Source of the DNA: Sulfopaludibacter sp035606355
GTDB taxonomy: Bacteria; Acidobacteriota; Terriglobia; Bryobacterales; Bryobacteraceae
Reading direction: 5' to 3'
NCBI GenBank assembly: GCA_035606355.1
Contig: DATNFO010000072.1
Coordinates: 44,374 to 108,373, forward strand
DNA length: 64,000 bases
Shown here: in pieces, positions 1-10,200 of the stretch
How the letters are laid out: each line of letters begins with the position of its first letter
How positions within the stretch are numbered: the first letter of the stretch is position 1
Notes under the pieces: model-generated
What the model was told of the DNA's origin: nothing
Database searches by the model: none
What the model saw: only the letters and a program-made list of their open reading frames with translations
Made by a program: the position numbers and the translations under genes

Positions 1-384
1 ACACACGATTATGACGCCTGCGTGCTTTCGCTGGCGAACGGCGATGCCGATCCGACGCCGGATATGGGCGTCTGGGAATCCACGGGCGGAAATCACTTGT
101 GGCATCCCAATGAGAAATCGCCGGCAACTCCGTGGGAGGCCGAGATCGACCGCCTCATGGAGCGGCAGATGGTGACGCCGCGATATGCCGAACGCAAGCG
201 CCTGTTCGACCGGGTGCAGGAAATCCTAGCTGAGAATCTACCTCTCATCCCACTGGTATCGCCGAATATCCTTGTCGGAGCGAAGGGCAACCTGGGGAAC
301 TTTCGCCCCGCACTGATGGATCATTACACGCTATGGAATGCCGATGAGCTCTACTGGCGTGGCGCCGGCGGACCTCATCGATGA
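1..384 (+). CDS. ABC transporter substrate-binding protein, family 5 (C-terminal part)
   Basis: The reading frame is open from the first base, so the gene begins outside the window and only about 127 C-terminal residues are seen. They read like the last lobe of a peptide/nickel-type (SBP_bac_5) extracellular solute-binding protein: a DADP segment, then ERKRLFDRVQEILAENLPLI, then a final LWNADELYWR. In this family the segment packs the C-terminal lobe onto the ligand cleft, and the protein delivers oligopeptides or similar solutes to an ABC permease. The stop codon overlaps the ATG of the following sigma factor (ATGA), which suggests translational coupling. That is unusual for a transport gene next to a sigma factor. 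The ligand cannot be inferred. Confidence 0.8.
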   Translation, partial: THDYDACVLSLANGDADPTPDMGVWESTGGNHLWHPNEKSPATPWEAEIDRLMERQMVTPRYAERKRLFDRVQEILAENLPLIPLVSPNILVGAKGNLGNFRPALMDHYTLWNADELYWRGAGGPHR

Positions 385-947
385 CCCCGGGTTCCGCCCA
401 GGAATGGACGAATACGCGTCTCGTACAGGAATGCCTGCGCGGGGACGACCGTGCCTGGAACGTGCTGGTGGATCGCTACAAGGGCCTGATCTATTCCATT
501 CCGCTGCGCTACGGAGCGCCCCCGCAAGACGCAGCCGATATTTTCCAGGCGGTCTGCCTGGACCTGTTCAACGAACTTCCCAAACTGCGCGAGGCGGAGG
601 CGCTGCAAGGCTGGCTGGTTCGCGTTACGGCGAACAAGTGCTATCACTGGAAACGCGGAGCGGAGCCCTCCGAGGAGTTGAACGAAGACCAGCATCAGTT
701 GCCCGTGGATGGCGCGTTGACGCCCGATGTTCTGGCGGACGTGGAACGGCAGCAGATGCTGCGGGACGCGGTCCGGAAACTGGCGCCGCGCTGCCGTCAA
801 ATGATCGAGCTGCTGTTTTTCGAACAGCCGCCCCTGGCCTATAAAGATGTGGCGTCCCGGCTGAACCTGGCCATAGGCTCTATCGGCTTCATCCGCGGGC
901 GCTGTCTCAAACGGCTGAAATCGATTCTGCAGGACAAGGGATTCTGA
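381..947 (+). CDS. RNA polymerase sigma factor, ECF / sigma-70 family
   Basis: This 188-residue protein has the two-domain build of ECF sigma factors. Residues about 15-90 form region 2 (WNVLVDRYKGLIYSI, then DAADIFQAVCLDLF and WLVRVTANKCYHWKR). Residues about 125-185 form region 4 with a helix-turn-helix (YKDVASRLNLAIGSIGFIRG). It would direct core polymerase to a small set of promoters. The start overlaps the preceding stop by ATGA and the stop overlaps the next ATG by TGATG, so it is tightly coupled to the downstream TPR-CHAT gene. A zinc-finger anti-sigma-like protein follows at 4003. Its target promoters cannot be read from the window. Confidence 0.9.
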   Translation: MTPGSAQEWTNTRLVQECLRGDDRAWNVLVDRYKGLIYSIPLRYGAPPQDAADIFQAVCLDLFNELPKLREAEALQGWLVRVTANKCYHWKRGAEPSEELNEDQHQLPVDGALTPDVLADVERQQMLRDAVRKLAPRCRQMIELLFFEQPPLAYKDVASRLNLAIGSIGFIRGRCLKRLKSILQDKGF

Positions 948-3802
948 TGGGAGCACCGGACCTGGAAACTCTCATTTCCGCCATCGCCGCCGAGCCGAAC
1001 AAGGCGCTGAGGCAGAAGCTGTATTCGGCGAGCCCGGATCTGCTGACGCCGGATGTCGTTTCGCGGCTGTATGAAGCATCGGTGCGGCTGCTGCGCGTGG
1101 AACTGGCGCAATCGGAGCGGGTGGCGGAGGCGGTTTATTGGATTTCAAAGAAAGTCGACGATCCGGCTGCGCGCGCGCTGGGGCTGCGCGCGATCGGGCA
1201 TATCGAATACACCAAGGGGCATCACGAGCCCGCGCTCAAATGCTATCAGGGCGCGATCGATATTTACGATAAGGAAGACATGGAGGTGGCCGCCGGACGT
1301 ACGATGAGCGGCGGGCTGCAGGCCTTGATTTACCTGGGCCGGTATGACGAAGCGTTCGCGTGGGCGGATCGCGCGCGCGGCATCTTCTCGCGTCACGGAG
1401 ACAGGCTCCGCCTCGCACGGCTGGACGTCAACATCGCGAACGTTCTTTACCGGCTGGACCGGTTCGATGAAGCGCTGGACCTTTACCGCCGCGCCTACGC
1501 CGAGTTCACCACCATCGGCGATCCGCAAGATGTCGCCATCACGCTGAAGAACATGGCCACGTGCCAGATCAGCCTGAACGATTTCCGCCAGGCGCTGGAG
1601 ACTTATCACGCGGCGCGCGAGTTCTGCCTCAAGCACGACCTCTCGGTGCTGGTGGCGGAGGCGGATTACAATATCGCCTATTTGTATTACCTGCGCGGCG
1701 AGTATGCCACGGCGATCGAGCTCTACTCGCAGACGCGGGAACACTGTGTGGAACTCGGCGACCAATATCATCAGGGCCTGTGCGATCTGGATCAATCGGA
1801 AATGTACCTGGAGCTGAATCTCAGCGAGGAGGGTGCGTTTCTGGCCGAGCGCGGGCTCGAGACATTTCGGCATCTCGGCATGGGGTATGAAGCCGCCAAG
1901 GCCACCACCAACCTGGCAATCGCGGCGAGTCATCACGGGGACGCTCAGCAGGCACTGGAGTTGTTCCGGGCGGCGCGAGAGATCTTCGTCCACGAAGGCA
2001 ATACGGTGTGGACGGCGATGATCGATCTGTACCAGGCGCTGGTGATTTTCCAGGAGGGGCGGTTTGAAGATGCGCGCACACTGTGTGAGCGCGCACTCGA
2101 CTTCTTTTCGGACTCGCCCCTCACGGGCAAAGCGGTGTTGTGCGAACTGCTGCTGGCCCGCATACACCTGGGCGGAGGACGGTTGCAGGAAGCGCGCGAG
2201 ATCTGCGAAAGCGCGCTGCGGCGTCTGGAACAGACGGAGAGTCCCGCGCTGGCGTATCAGGGGTACTTCGTGCTGGGGACCGTGGAAGAAGCGATGGGCG
2301 ATTCGGCGGCGGCGCTGCGCGCGTATCGAACGGCTCACGAACGGCTGGAAAATCTGCGCAGCCATCTGAAGACCGAGGAAATGAAGATCGCGTTCCTCAA
2401 GGATAAACTCTCGGTCTATGAATCGCTCGTGCGCCTGTGTCTGGAGCGCGGGAATTCGCCGGCCGAGCAGGAACTGGCGTTTACCTATATCGAGCAAGCC
2501 AAATCGCGCAGCCTGGCGGACCTGATCGCGTCGCGCGGCAATCGTCTGCCGAACCCGCGGCAGACACACCGCGCGTTGATCGAACAGGTGGGGAGCTTGC
2601 GCGAGGAACTCACGTGGTACACGCGGGCGCTGCAATCCATCGAGAGCGGCAATTCGCCGCTGCGGCCGGCGCACATCGAACGGCTGCGGCGCGCGGCGCG
2701 GGAATGCGAACAGCGGCTGGTCACCACGATGACCACTTTGCGCGCGGAAGATCCGGAATTCGCCAACCTGGACGACGCGCACTCGATCGAACTGGAAGCG
2801 ATCCGCAGCACGCTGACGGATGAGGCGCTGTTGTTGCAGTATTACCGCGTGAAGGATACGTTCTACGCGTGCCTGCTCTCCCGCAAGGATCTGAAGATCG
2901 TGCCGCTCGGCGCGGCGAGCGATGTGCGGCGCGTGCTTCAGCTTCTGCGCTTTCAGCTTTCCAAATTCCGGCTCGGTCCGGAGTATATCCGTACGTTCCA
3001 GCCGCTGCTACTGGAAGCGGCAAGCGCGCACCTGCGCGGATTGTACGATGCGCTGATCGCGCCGATCGCGCGCGATCTCCGGCAGCGGCATCTGATCGTG
3101 GCTCCGCACGAGTTTCTGCACTACCTGCCGTTCCACGCGCTGATGGATGAAAGCGGCGGCTTTCTGGGCGACCGTCATTCGATTTCCTACACGCCGAGCG
3201 CGAGCGTGTACTATCTCTGCTGCACGAAGAATGTGACGGCGTCGGAAGGCGCGTTGATTCTCGGAGTGCCGGATCCTTCGGCGCCGCAGATTCTGGAAGA
3301 GACGCGCGCGGTGGCTTCGGTGCTGAGCAACGCGGAGGTGTACCTAGGGCCGCAGGCGACCGATCGCGTGCTGCGCGAGCGCGGGGCACACTGCCGGTAT
3401 ATCCACATCGCGACGCACGGCTGGTTCCGGCAGGATAACCCGATGTTCTCCTCGATCGGGCTGGGGAACACGCATCTGAGTCTTTTCGATCTGTATCAGG
3501 TGAGCCTGCCGGCGGAACTGGTGACGCTGAGCGGGTGCGGCACGGGGCTGAACGTGGTGGTGGGCGGCGATGAGTTGCTGGGATTGAAGCGCGGACTGCT
3601 TTACGCCGGAGCGCAGAGCATCCTGGTGACGCTGTGGGATGTGAACGATCAGAGCACCGCGGACTTTATGAAGCTGTTCTATCAGCACCTGAAGAGCAAC
3701 GGGAACAAAGCGGCGGCAGTGCAGAGCGCGATGGCGGGGATTCGGGAACGATATCCGCATCCCTTCTACTGGGCTCCGTTCGTGCTGGTCGGCAAGTATT
3801 AA
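947..3802 (+). CDS. TPR-CHAT protein (caspase-like peptidase domain)
   Basis: This 951-residue protein has a long TPR array (roughly residues 60-500), a helical linker and a C-terminal CHAT domain (about 690-951). CHAT domains are clan CD, caspase/separase-like. The expected catalytic dyad is present: His824 in HIATHGW and Cys864 in LSGCGTG. The closing NPMF, GLLYAGA and LWDVND segments and the PFYWAPFVLVG end are typical. It overlaps the sigma factor stop by one base (TGATG). TPR-CHAT proteins act as regulated proteases in several bacterial systems; the best known partners the type III-E CRISPR effector and controls a sigma factor. Here the CHAT gene is directly coupled to a sigma factor. 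That it acts on the sigma or anti-sigma protein is inference. Confidence 0.9.
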   Translation: MGAPDLETLISAIAAEPNKALRQKLYSASPDLLTPDVVSRLYEASVRLLRVELAQSERVAEAVYWISKKVDDPAARALGLRAIGHIEYTKGHHEPALKCYQGAIDIYDKEDMEVAAGRTMSGGLQALIYLGRYDEAFAWADRARGIFSRHGDRLRLARLDVNIANVLYRLDRFDEALDLYRRAYAEFTTIGDPQDVAITLKNMATCQISLNDFRQALETYHAAREFCLKHDLSVLVAEADYNIAYLYYLRGEYATAIELYSQTREHCVELGDQYHQGLCDLDQSEMYLELNLSEEGAFLAERGLETFRHLGMGYEAAKATTNLAIAASHHGDAQQALELFRAAREIFVHEGNTVWTAMIDLYQALVIFQEGRFEDARTLCERALDFFSDSPLTGKAVLCELLLARIHLGGGRLQEAREICESALRRLEQTESPALAYQGYFVLGTVEEAMGDSAAALRAYRTAHERLENLRSHLKTEEMKIAFLKDKLSVYESLVRLCLERGNSPAEQELAFTYIEQAKSRSLADLIASRGNRLPNPRQTHRALIEQVGSLREELTWYTRALQSIESGNSPLRPAHIERLRRAARECEQRLVTTMTTLRAEDPEFANLDDAHSIELEAIRSTLTDEALLLQYYRVKDTFYACLLSRKDLKIVPLGAASDVRRVLQLLRFQLSKFRLGPEYIRTFQPLLLEAASAHLRGLYDALIAPIARDLRQRHLIVAPHEFLHYLPFHALMDESGGFLGDRHSISYTPSASVYYLCCTKNVTASEGALILGVPDPSAPQILEETRAVASVLSNAEVYLGPQATDRVLRERGAHCRYIHIATHGWFRQDNPMFSSIGLGNTHLSLFDLYQVSLPAELVTLSGCGTGLNVVVGGDELLGLKRGLLYAGAQSILVTLWDVNDQSTADFMKLFYQHLKSNGNKAAAVQSAMAGIRERYPHPFYWAPFVLVGKY

Positions 3803-4002
3803 TAGCGGCCGCCGCGGTGCTGACAGGCGGCTGGATTTCTCACTCCTCAGGGGTACCCCTAGTACCCTTTTGGATCTAACTTAAAAAAAATCGACGTGCG
3901 ACTATATCAAAGTAGGATCGGGTAGACCCCTCCGTATAGATCATGACGAATTTGGCCAACGGTCAGGCCAAAGCCCGGAATTGAGACGGTCAGGGAACGT
4001 TT
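3803..4002. other. 200-bp gap before the anti-sigma-like gene
   Basis: I see no gene here. It holds a GC-rich palindrome (AGGGGTACCCCT near 3847-3858) followed by a partial repeat of the same bases and an A-tract at about 3882-3889. This could be a weak terminator for the CHAT gene or a regulatory site for the next gene. No convincing -35/-10 pair was found. Confidence 0.4.
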
Positions 4003-4689
4003 ATGAACGACTACGGGATAACGCAATGGGTAGATTTCGCCAGAGGAATGCTTCCCGCCGCCGAGCGGGAGCAAATGCAGAAGCACCTCGAGGCCGGATG
4101 TGAATCATGCCACGAGCTAGCGGACTTCTGCCTCAAGGTAAGCGAGACAGCGGGCGCAATCACGACCGTAGAAGTGCCCGAGTTCGCTGTCCGGATGGCG
4201 AAAGCAATCTTCCCGGCGCGCCCGAAGCGGGTGCGAAGGCCTTTGATTCTGCCGGTAGCGTTGCTGTTTGACAGCTTTTTGTCGCCGGCGCCGGCAGGTC
4301 TTCGGTCGAGCTGGCAAGTGGGATGGCAGGGTTTATATCAAGCAGGGGACTGCTCTTTGGATTTGAGGATTGAGCCGGAATTGAAGACATCGCGCGCCGC
4401 GGTGATCGGACAGATCACGAACGCCGCGATGCCCGAATCCAAGCTCGACAATGTACCGGTGTTTTTGAAGGCGGGGAAAAATGTAGTTGCCTCGACGGTC
4501 AGCAATCGGTTCGGTGAGTTCCAGATTGAATACGAACAACAAGCTCGGTTGCAGCTCTGGTTGTACCTGGAAGGGGGCGCGAAGCGCATCCAGGTGCCAC
4601 TCAAGACGCTGACAACGGACAACCCTATCGGAGGGAATCGGTTTACGCTGGAAGGTCGCAGGAGGAAGACTGGGTCCGAGCGAAACTAG
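4003..4689 (+). CDS. Anti-sigma-factor-like protein with zinc-finger N-terminus
   Basis: 228 residues. The N-terminus carries a zf-HC2/ZAS-type signature, His28-x4-Cys33-x2-Cys36 (HLEAGCESC), as in zinc-binding anti-sigma factors that clamp ECF sigma factors. No transmembrane segment is clear; only a short hydrophobic patch follows (LILPVALLF, near residue 82). The C-terminal half looks like a beta-sandwich of the carboxypeptidase-regulatory type (VIGQITNAAMPESKLDNVPV, then TVSNRFGEFQIEY). Its position 200 bp after the sigma/CHAT pair and 16 bp before the subtilisin gene suggests that it restrains the sigma factor, possibly with proteolysis as the release step. The partnership is inferred from context. 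Confidence 0.65.
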   Translation: MNDYGITQWVDFARGMLPAAEREQMQKHLEAGCESCHELADFCLKVSETAGAITTVEVPEFAVRMAKAIFPARPKRVRRPLILPVALLFDSFLSPAPAGLRSSWQVGWQGLYQAGDCSLDLRIEPELKTSRAAVIGQITNAAMPESKLDNVPVFLKAGKNVVASTVSNRFGEFQIEYEQQARLQLWLYLEGGAKRIQVPLKTLTTDNPIGGNRFTLEGRRRKTGSERN

Positions 4690-4705
4690 CTCACAAGGTA
4701 CTTTC

Positions 4706-6136
4706 ATGCTGACGAAATGGCCCAAATGCGGACGAACCGGCATCCTATTGATGCTCGGCCTCCTGCCGGCGATAGCCGGCGATCACTATCTCATCAGAAC
4801 GCAGGGAAACGGGAATAACATTGCGGCCGTAGCCGGCCACCACGGGTTGAAGCTGGTCCAGGTTTTGGGTGGTTCGGCGGGCAATGTCGCGGTTGTGGAG
4901 CCGCAGGGGAATCAGACGGCGGCCCAGGTTCTTCAGTCGCTGCAATCCGACCCGCAGATAGCGGGTGCGGAACCCGATATCACGGTGACACTGCCGGAAG
5001 CGGCGAATTCCTCCGCGCTTCGCCATCAGCCGTTCAACCAGACGGGTGTGCTCTCTCTGCTGCAGCAACTGCTGGGCAGCCTGGGGACGAATCATTCCAG
5101 CCCGATTCAGGTGAATGGGTGGACCGGTTATACGAACCAGGCGGCTGCCGGAATCATCAACCTGACGCAGGCGCAGAAATTCGCGACCGGCAATAACGTT
5201 CTCATAGGATTTCTCGATACGGGAGCGGATTTCACGCACCCGGTTCTGGCTGGTTCACTGGTCCCCGGCTGGGATTTCACCAACAACACGCCGGGCGGCT
5301 CGGCGGTGGCGACGTTGAATGACCTGCAGTCCACGACGAACATCCTGGACGACATGCAATCGACGACCAACATCCTGGATTCGAACTCGGAGTTGGTGCT
5401 GACCCAGTCGACCACGAATATTCTGGACGAGCTGCAATCGACCACCAATATTCTGGACCAATCCACCACGAATATTCTGGACCAATCGACCACGAATATT
5501 CTGGACAGCAAGCCAGCCGATGCGTACGGGCACGGCACGATGGTTGCGGGAGTGATCCACCTGGTGGCCCCGCGGGCGAAGCTGATGCCGCTGCGCACGT
5601 TTACCAACGACGGCGGCGCGAATATTTCCGCAATTGTGGCGGCAATTTATTACGCGATCGACCACAAAGTTCAAGTGCTGAACATGAGCTTCAGCATGAC
5701 GACGGCTTCGATCGAGCTGAGCAAGGCAATCACGGCAGCGAATGCCGCGAACATGATCATCGTGGCCTCGGCGGGTAATGAAGGCGCGAACATGACCGTC
5801 TACCCTGCCGGATTGAATAACGTGATCGGCGTGGGTTCGACGAATGATTACGATCAACGCAGCAGCTTTTCGAATTACGGGCCGGTAGTGACACTGGCCG
5901 CGCCCGGGGAACAGATCATTACGACGTACCCGCAAAACCGGTATGCCGCCGGTTGGGGAACATCGTTCAGCGCTCCGTTCGTAGCGGGCGGGGCCGCTTT
6001 GCTCTCGGAACTGAAATCGCATTTGAACGGCACCACGACCAGGCTGGCATTGCAGCAGGCCGCGCCCATCGGGCAGATGCTCGGCGCGGGCCGTCTGGAT
6101 TTATTCCGGGCTTGTAGTTACGAGGCCGATCGCTAG
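4706..6136 (+). CDS. S8 subtilisin-like serine peptidase with QSTTNILD repeats
   Basis: 476 residues. A hydrophobic N-terminal segment (GILLMLGLLPAIAG) suggests export. Residues about 25-100 resemble an I9-type propeptide. The catalytic triad is visible: Asp171 in FLDTGAD, His276 in GHGTMVAG and Ser420 in GTSFSAP. Between the Asp and His motifs sits an unusual insert (residues about 207-267) made of six copies of QSTTNILD. The gene follows the anti-sigma-like gene by 16 bp, so it probably shares its transcript. Subtilases of this type are secreted endopeptidases. Whether this one serves the sigma/CHAT module or acts as a general exoprotease is unknown. Confidence 0.9.
   Translation: MLTKWPKCGRTGILLMLGLLPAIAGDHYLIRTQGNGNNIAAVAGHHGLKLVQVLGGSAGNVAVVEPQGNQTAAQVLQSLQSDPQIAGAEPDITVTLPEAANSSALRHQPFNQTGVLSLLQQLLGSLGTNHSSPIQVNGWTGYTNQAAAGIINLTQAQKFATGNNVLIGFLDTGADFTHPVLAGSLVPGWDFTNNTPGGSAVATLNDLQSTTNILDDMQSTTNILDSNSELVLTQSTTNILDELQSTTNILDQSTTNILDQSTTNILDSKPADAYGHGTMVAGVIHLVAPRAKLMPLRTFTNDGGANISAIVAAIYYAIDHKVQVLNMSFSMTTASIELSKAITAANAANMIIVASAGNEGANMTVYPAGLNNVIGVGSTNDYDQRSSFSNYGPVVTLAAPGEQIITTYPQNRYAAGWGTSFSAPFVAGGAALLSELKSHLNGTTTRLALQQAAPIGQMLGAGRLDLFRACSYEADR
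5324..5506 (+). repeat. Six in-frame repeats encoding QSTTNILD
   Basis: The peptidase gene encodes QSTTNILD six times here. The first four copies are separated by short spacers; the last two are directly adjacent. The DNA copies differ at synonymous positions (tcc/tcg, aac/aat, atc/att), so the peptide is conserved beyond the nucleotide sequence. The block lies between the catalytic Asp and His motifs. Confidence 0.9.
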
Positions 6137-6220
6137 AGATTTTCGAGCGGCGGCGAATCATCGGTTTTGTAGTATTTGTGTTCGCGTTCTACGTGTATCT
6201 GTGCTGATTCGGAGGAGAAG

Positions 6221-6661
6221 ATGAACGCCGAGTATCAGATCAATCGCTCGCGGAGGATGACGCAAGCAGAAGGCGGGGACCATCGAGTTCTCGCCGTCCG
6301 GACATCGCACCCGGCTGCGGCGTCATGCGATTGTACGGACGCGGGGATGGCCCAGCTATCCCCGCTGCCGGGAACCCCGATGGGCCGGTTCGACTATGGG
6401 GGAGATCGCCCTCCCATCTGGTTCGCCGCGTTGGCGGCGAGTAATTGCCGGGCCGCTTGTGAAGGCGCGGGCCACGACGTGATCTGGCACTGCATTTCCG
6501 GGCGCGCGGTATACACCAACTCGAGTACGGAGTCCGAGACGATTCAGCCTCTCGGCATACAGTTGCAGGGCGGGTACACGCTCGCGGTTACCTGGCGGGC
6601 GGGCGAAACCGAATACACGGTGGAAACTTACCCGGAACCGGGCAATTCATTTCGCGTCTGA
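6221..6661 (+). CDS. Hypothetical protein (146 aa)
   Basis: I do not recognise this protein. The start at 6221 is chosen because GGAGGAG lies directly upstream; an earlier in-frame start at 6176 has no such signal. The product has an N-terminal basic stretch, a cluster of Cys residues (CDCTDAG, later NCRAACEGAG and WHC) and a beta-rich C-terminus. No signal peptide is evident. It follows the subtilisin by 84 bp and precedes another small gene by 40 bp, so all three may be cotranscribed. Confidence 0.6.
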   Translation: MNAEYQINRSRRMTQAEGGDHRVLAVRTSHPAAASCDCTDAGMAQLSPLPGTPMGRFDYGGDRPPIWFAALAASNCRAACEGAGHDVIWHCISGRAVYTNSSTESETIQPLGIQLQGGYTLAVTWRAGETEYTVETYPEPGNSFRV

Positions 6662-6701
6662 GAAGCGCATTCCAGAAAATCCGACGGTTGAGGAGCAGGC
6701 G

Positions 6702-6974
6702 ATGAAGGCACAATCGAACCATGCCATGAGTGACGCTCTGTCTTTATTGCAGGAGACAGCGCAGAGTCCGTTCCTGACACCTGCGGCAACCGATCCGCGC
6801 GCTGAAATGGCGGACTTGGAACAACTGTTTCTGCTGAACATCCAAATGCGGCGCCGAAACCTGGATCGGTGGATTAGTCTGCTCACCGAGGAGGTCGAGC
6901 GGCGCACGGCGCCGGCTCGTGTCCGCAAGCAACCGCGTACTCGCGTGACGGCGCAATTGCGGGCCACGGCTTAG
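6702..6974 (+). CDS. Hypothetical small protein (90 aa)
   Basis: An unrecognised, mostly helical protein. A GAGGAG ribosome-binding site sits about 8 bases before the ATG. The central part (ADLEQLFLLNIQMRRRNLDR) could form an amphipathic helix, and the tail is basic (RVRKQPRTRVTAQLR), which is compatible with nucleic-acid or partner binding. It is the last gene before a 290-bp promoter region and probably ends the sigma/CHAT/subtilisin cluster. Confidence 0.55.
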   Translation: MKAQSNHAMSDALSLLQETAQSPFLTPAATDPRAEMADLEQLFLLNIQMRRRNLDRWISLLTEEVERRTAPARVRKQPRTRVTAQLRATA

Positions 6975-7158
6975 GCGCGACGCGCGCAGGCAGCCGGGCT
7001 TCGCGAGGGACGGCCGGAAACATTTCTGTCGCGACGCTTTTATTTGGTTTTCTGGATTCATAGCGACCCCATTTATCGCTAATAATTCCGTTTTCCGTAG
7101 CCTTTTCGCGCCCTTCCAACATTTACAAAAAAGAACTGGTAAAACCCCGAAAAGACCC

Positions 7159-7187
7159 TTGACTCTGATTCTGATAGCGCTTACACT
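7159..7187 (+). promoter_or_regulatory. Sigma-70-type promoter of the first receptor gene
   Basis: TTGACT (7159-7164) and TACACT (7182-7187) are separated by exactly 17 bp. The start codon is at 7265, with AAAGAAAGG as ribosome-binding site. The spacing matches two other receptor promoters in the window, but there is no TTAGTT-type operator here. Confidence 0.65.
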
Positions 7188-7264
7188 GGCCCGGTAATCA
7201 GGCAAAAACTCTGTCTCGCAAACTGGTAATGCCGGAGTTGTATCGCTGAAAGAAAGGTCTGTAA

Positions 7265-10200
7265 ATGAGGAACTGGGCAATACGAATTTTGACGTCGCTC
7301 CTGCTCGCAGTGGTCGTACTGGCGGGCTGTCACGCCGCCTACGCTCAGATGCGTATCGTGGGCTCAATCACCGGGGTCGTGACCGATCCCAGCGGGGCCA
7401 CGGTGCCCAACGCGAAGGTCACACTCAAGGACGAAGTCAACGGAACAAAGAAAGAAGCAACAACGAACGGCAGCGGGCAATATGCATTTCCCGATTTGCC
7501 CTTCGGCACATTTGAAGTGAGCGTCGCCGCGACGGGTTTCCAAACCGCGGTGGTGCAGCATGTCTCCGTGGTAGCCAGCCAAACCACAGACGTACCTGTG
7601 CAGCTTAAAGTCGGCCAGGCGGCCGAATCCGTAACGGTCGAAGCGACCAGCGCAGTGCTGGAAACTACTTCGACCCTGGTCAACACGACCACGGAAACCA
7701 AGGAGATCAACGAACTGCCGAGCACTGCGCGGCAGATGCTGGCATTCGCAGCGCTCACGCCGGGTAAGACGACGAACGCGAGCTCCGGCGGAGACACGCG
7801 CTTCAATAACATGCCGGGCGGCTCCGTGGAAGTTACCGTCGACGGCATCAACGACGCGTCCAACGGCTTCAAGAGCGGCGGCACCGTTTTCTATACCACT
7901 GTCCCGGTGCGCCTGGGCGCGCTCGAAGAAGTTTCGGTGGAGACCAGCGGTCTCGGCGCCGATGCCGGCGCGGAAAGCGGCATCAATATCAAGTTCATTA
8001 CGCGCCGCGGCGGCAACCAATATCACGGATCGGCATTCTATCAGCCGACCAGCGAGCAGTTCAACGCGAACTCGTGGGGCAACAACGCCATCGGCACTTC
8101 GCGCGCTTACAACCGCACGCATAACCTCGGCGGCAACATCGGCGGTCCGGTAATTCCGTTCGGCCGCATGCGCAACAAGCTGTTCTTCTTCTTCAACTAC
8201 GAATACATCTACAATCCGCAAGTCACGAACATCACGTTCTCGGTCGCCAACCCGGCGGCGGTGCAAGGCAACTACACGTACCTGTTGAACGGTTCGCTGA
8301 ACCAAACCGCTACGATCAACGTGCTCAGCCTCGCAAAGCAGGGCGGCGCGCCGTCTACCGTCGATCCTGTGATCCAGAGCATCCTGAACCTGAACGCGAA
8401 GGTTCCCACGTACGCGACGCAGCAGCCGACGACCAACTTCAACTCGACCAACTGGCTGTGGCGCACGGACAATAATCTCTACCAGTACTATCCGACGACG
8501 CGCTTCGACTACTACCTCACGCAGAAACAGCAAATCACGTTCGCCTGGAACCTGGAGCATTCGTGGCAGCCGGGCGCAGCGCGGTATCAGGACGGCAATC
8601 GCGCCAACCCGTTCCGCATCGGCGGCTATTTTGTGTACAACATTGCGCTGCAATCGACGCTCTCGCCCACGTTGTTTAACGAAGCTCGTTACGGCGTGCA
8701 GCACAGCGGCGATTCGAACGCTTCGGCGACCGCCAATTACGGTTCTTACTTCGCGTTCAACGGAGCTCCGCTGCGCATCGGCAACACCATCGGTAGCTCG
8801 CCATTCAGTTTGACAGTTCCTTACATCGACCAGCAGAACGTTACCGGCCGTCACTACATTACGACGATCTATGACACGCTGACGAAGATCAAAGGCCGCC
8901 ACACCATCACGGCGGGTGTTAGTTTCCGGCGCACGGACTGGCACGATTCGGCCGAAGTCTTCCCGATTCCGACCTACAATCTTGGAACACCTTCGGGAGA
9001 CACGATTCCGGCCACGCTGTTCACCAGCGCCACGCTTCCGGGCGACGCCCCCGGCGATATCCCCGGTGGCCCGACGAACCTTTATAACGAGCTCGTCGGC
9101 CGGGTTGCAAGCGCCTCTCTTCGCCAGGTAGTCGACCCCGCAACGAAACAATACGGCGGATTCATCAATCACACCTGGACCCGTTCCTACATGGGCGGCG
9201 CGTACATCCAGGATCGCTTCCGCGTTTCCGAATCGCTCACAATCACCGCCGGTCTGCGCTGGGAAGCTCAGGGTCCGATGTATGACCCCAAGGGCATCAC
9301 GGCAGTGCCGACGAACGCCGATATCTATGGTCCTTCGGTTTCGCTGTTCACGCCGGGAGTGCTGAGCAGCAACCCGGCGCCGACCGCTACCATCGATCGC
9401 CTGCCGTATAAGACGGATTGGAAGAAGTTCCCCCCGAACGTCGGCCTCGCCTGGAATCCGAACGTCGATAGTGGATTGCTGGGCAAGTTCCTGGGCGGCA
9501 AGAAGAGCGTTTTCCGCGCCTCGCTCGGCATGACCGTCTACGATGAAGGCACGCAGATGTTTGCGCAGAACCTGGGCAACAACCCCGGAAAGAGCGCCAA
9601 CCAGACGATCATTGCCGGCCAGAGCGGGCTCGGCCAGTTCACTACGCTCAGCCAGTTGGTGTCCAACCCGATTACCCCGGCGGCGTTCACCGGCATTCCG
9701 ACGTATTCGCCGACGATCAACCAGGCGAACCAGACCTTCTCCACCACCCTGAACGGCATGAACCAGAATTTGCAGGCGCCGTACACCGTGAACTGGAGCC
9801 TCGGCGTGGAGCGGCAACTCAACCCCAGCACGGTTCTGGAAGTTCGCTATGTCGGCAACCAGAGCCATCACGGTTGGATCACGAATAACATGAACGAGGT
9901 CAACATCTTCGAAAGCGGCTTCCTGAAGGACTTCCTGGCCGCCCAGAATAACCTCGCTATCGCCAACGGCCTCACCGTTGCACAAATGACCTCTCAGCCC
10001 ACGGTTCCGATTCTGAAGACCAACAACTTCCAGAACCAGGGACTGCCGGGCCAGGTGAACACTCCTCTGATGGATGCGGCATTCGGCGCGCGCGGCACTG
10101 TGCCGGCCATCGCCGCCACCAGCGGATACAGCAGCCCCACATTCGTCAATTACCTGCAAAGCGGCGCCGCCGGATCCTTCGCGCAATCGCTGGCTACCAA

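Noticed and set aside
381..3802. CRISPR type III-E (Craspase) locus
   Set aside because: No Cas7-11-like gene, Csx30-like protein or repeat array lies nearby; only the TPR-CHAT/sigma pairing is shared.
5324..5506. CRISPR array
   Set aside because: The repeats are short, in frame and translated into a conserved peptide, with no unique spacers of constant length.
5128..5607. A long minus-strand frame with repeated RIFVVDW units
   Set aside because: It is the reverse complement of the QSTTNILD repeats in the subtilase gene, which has full catalytic motifs on the plus strand.
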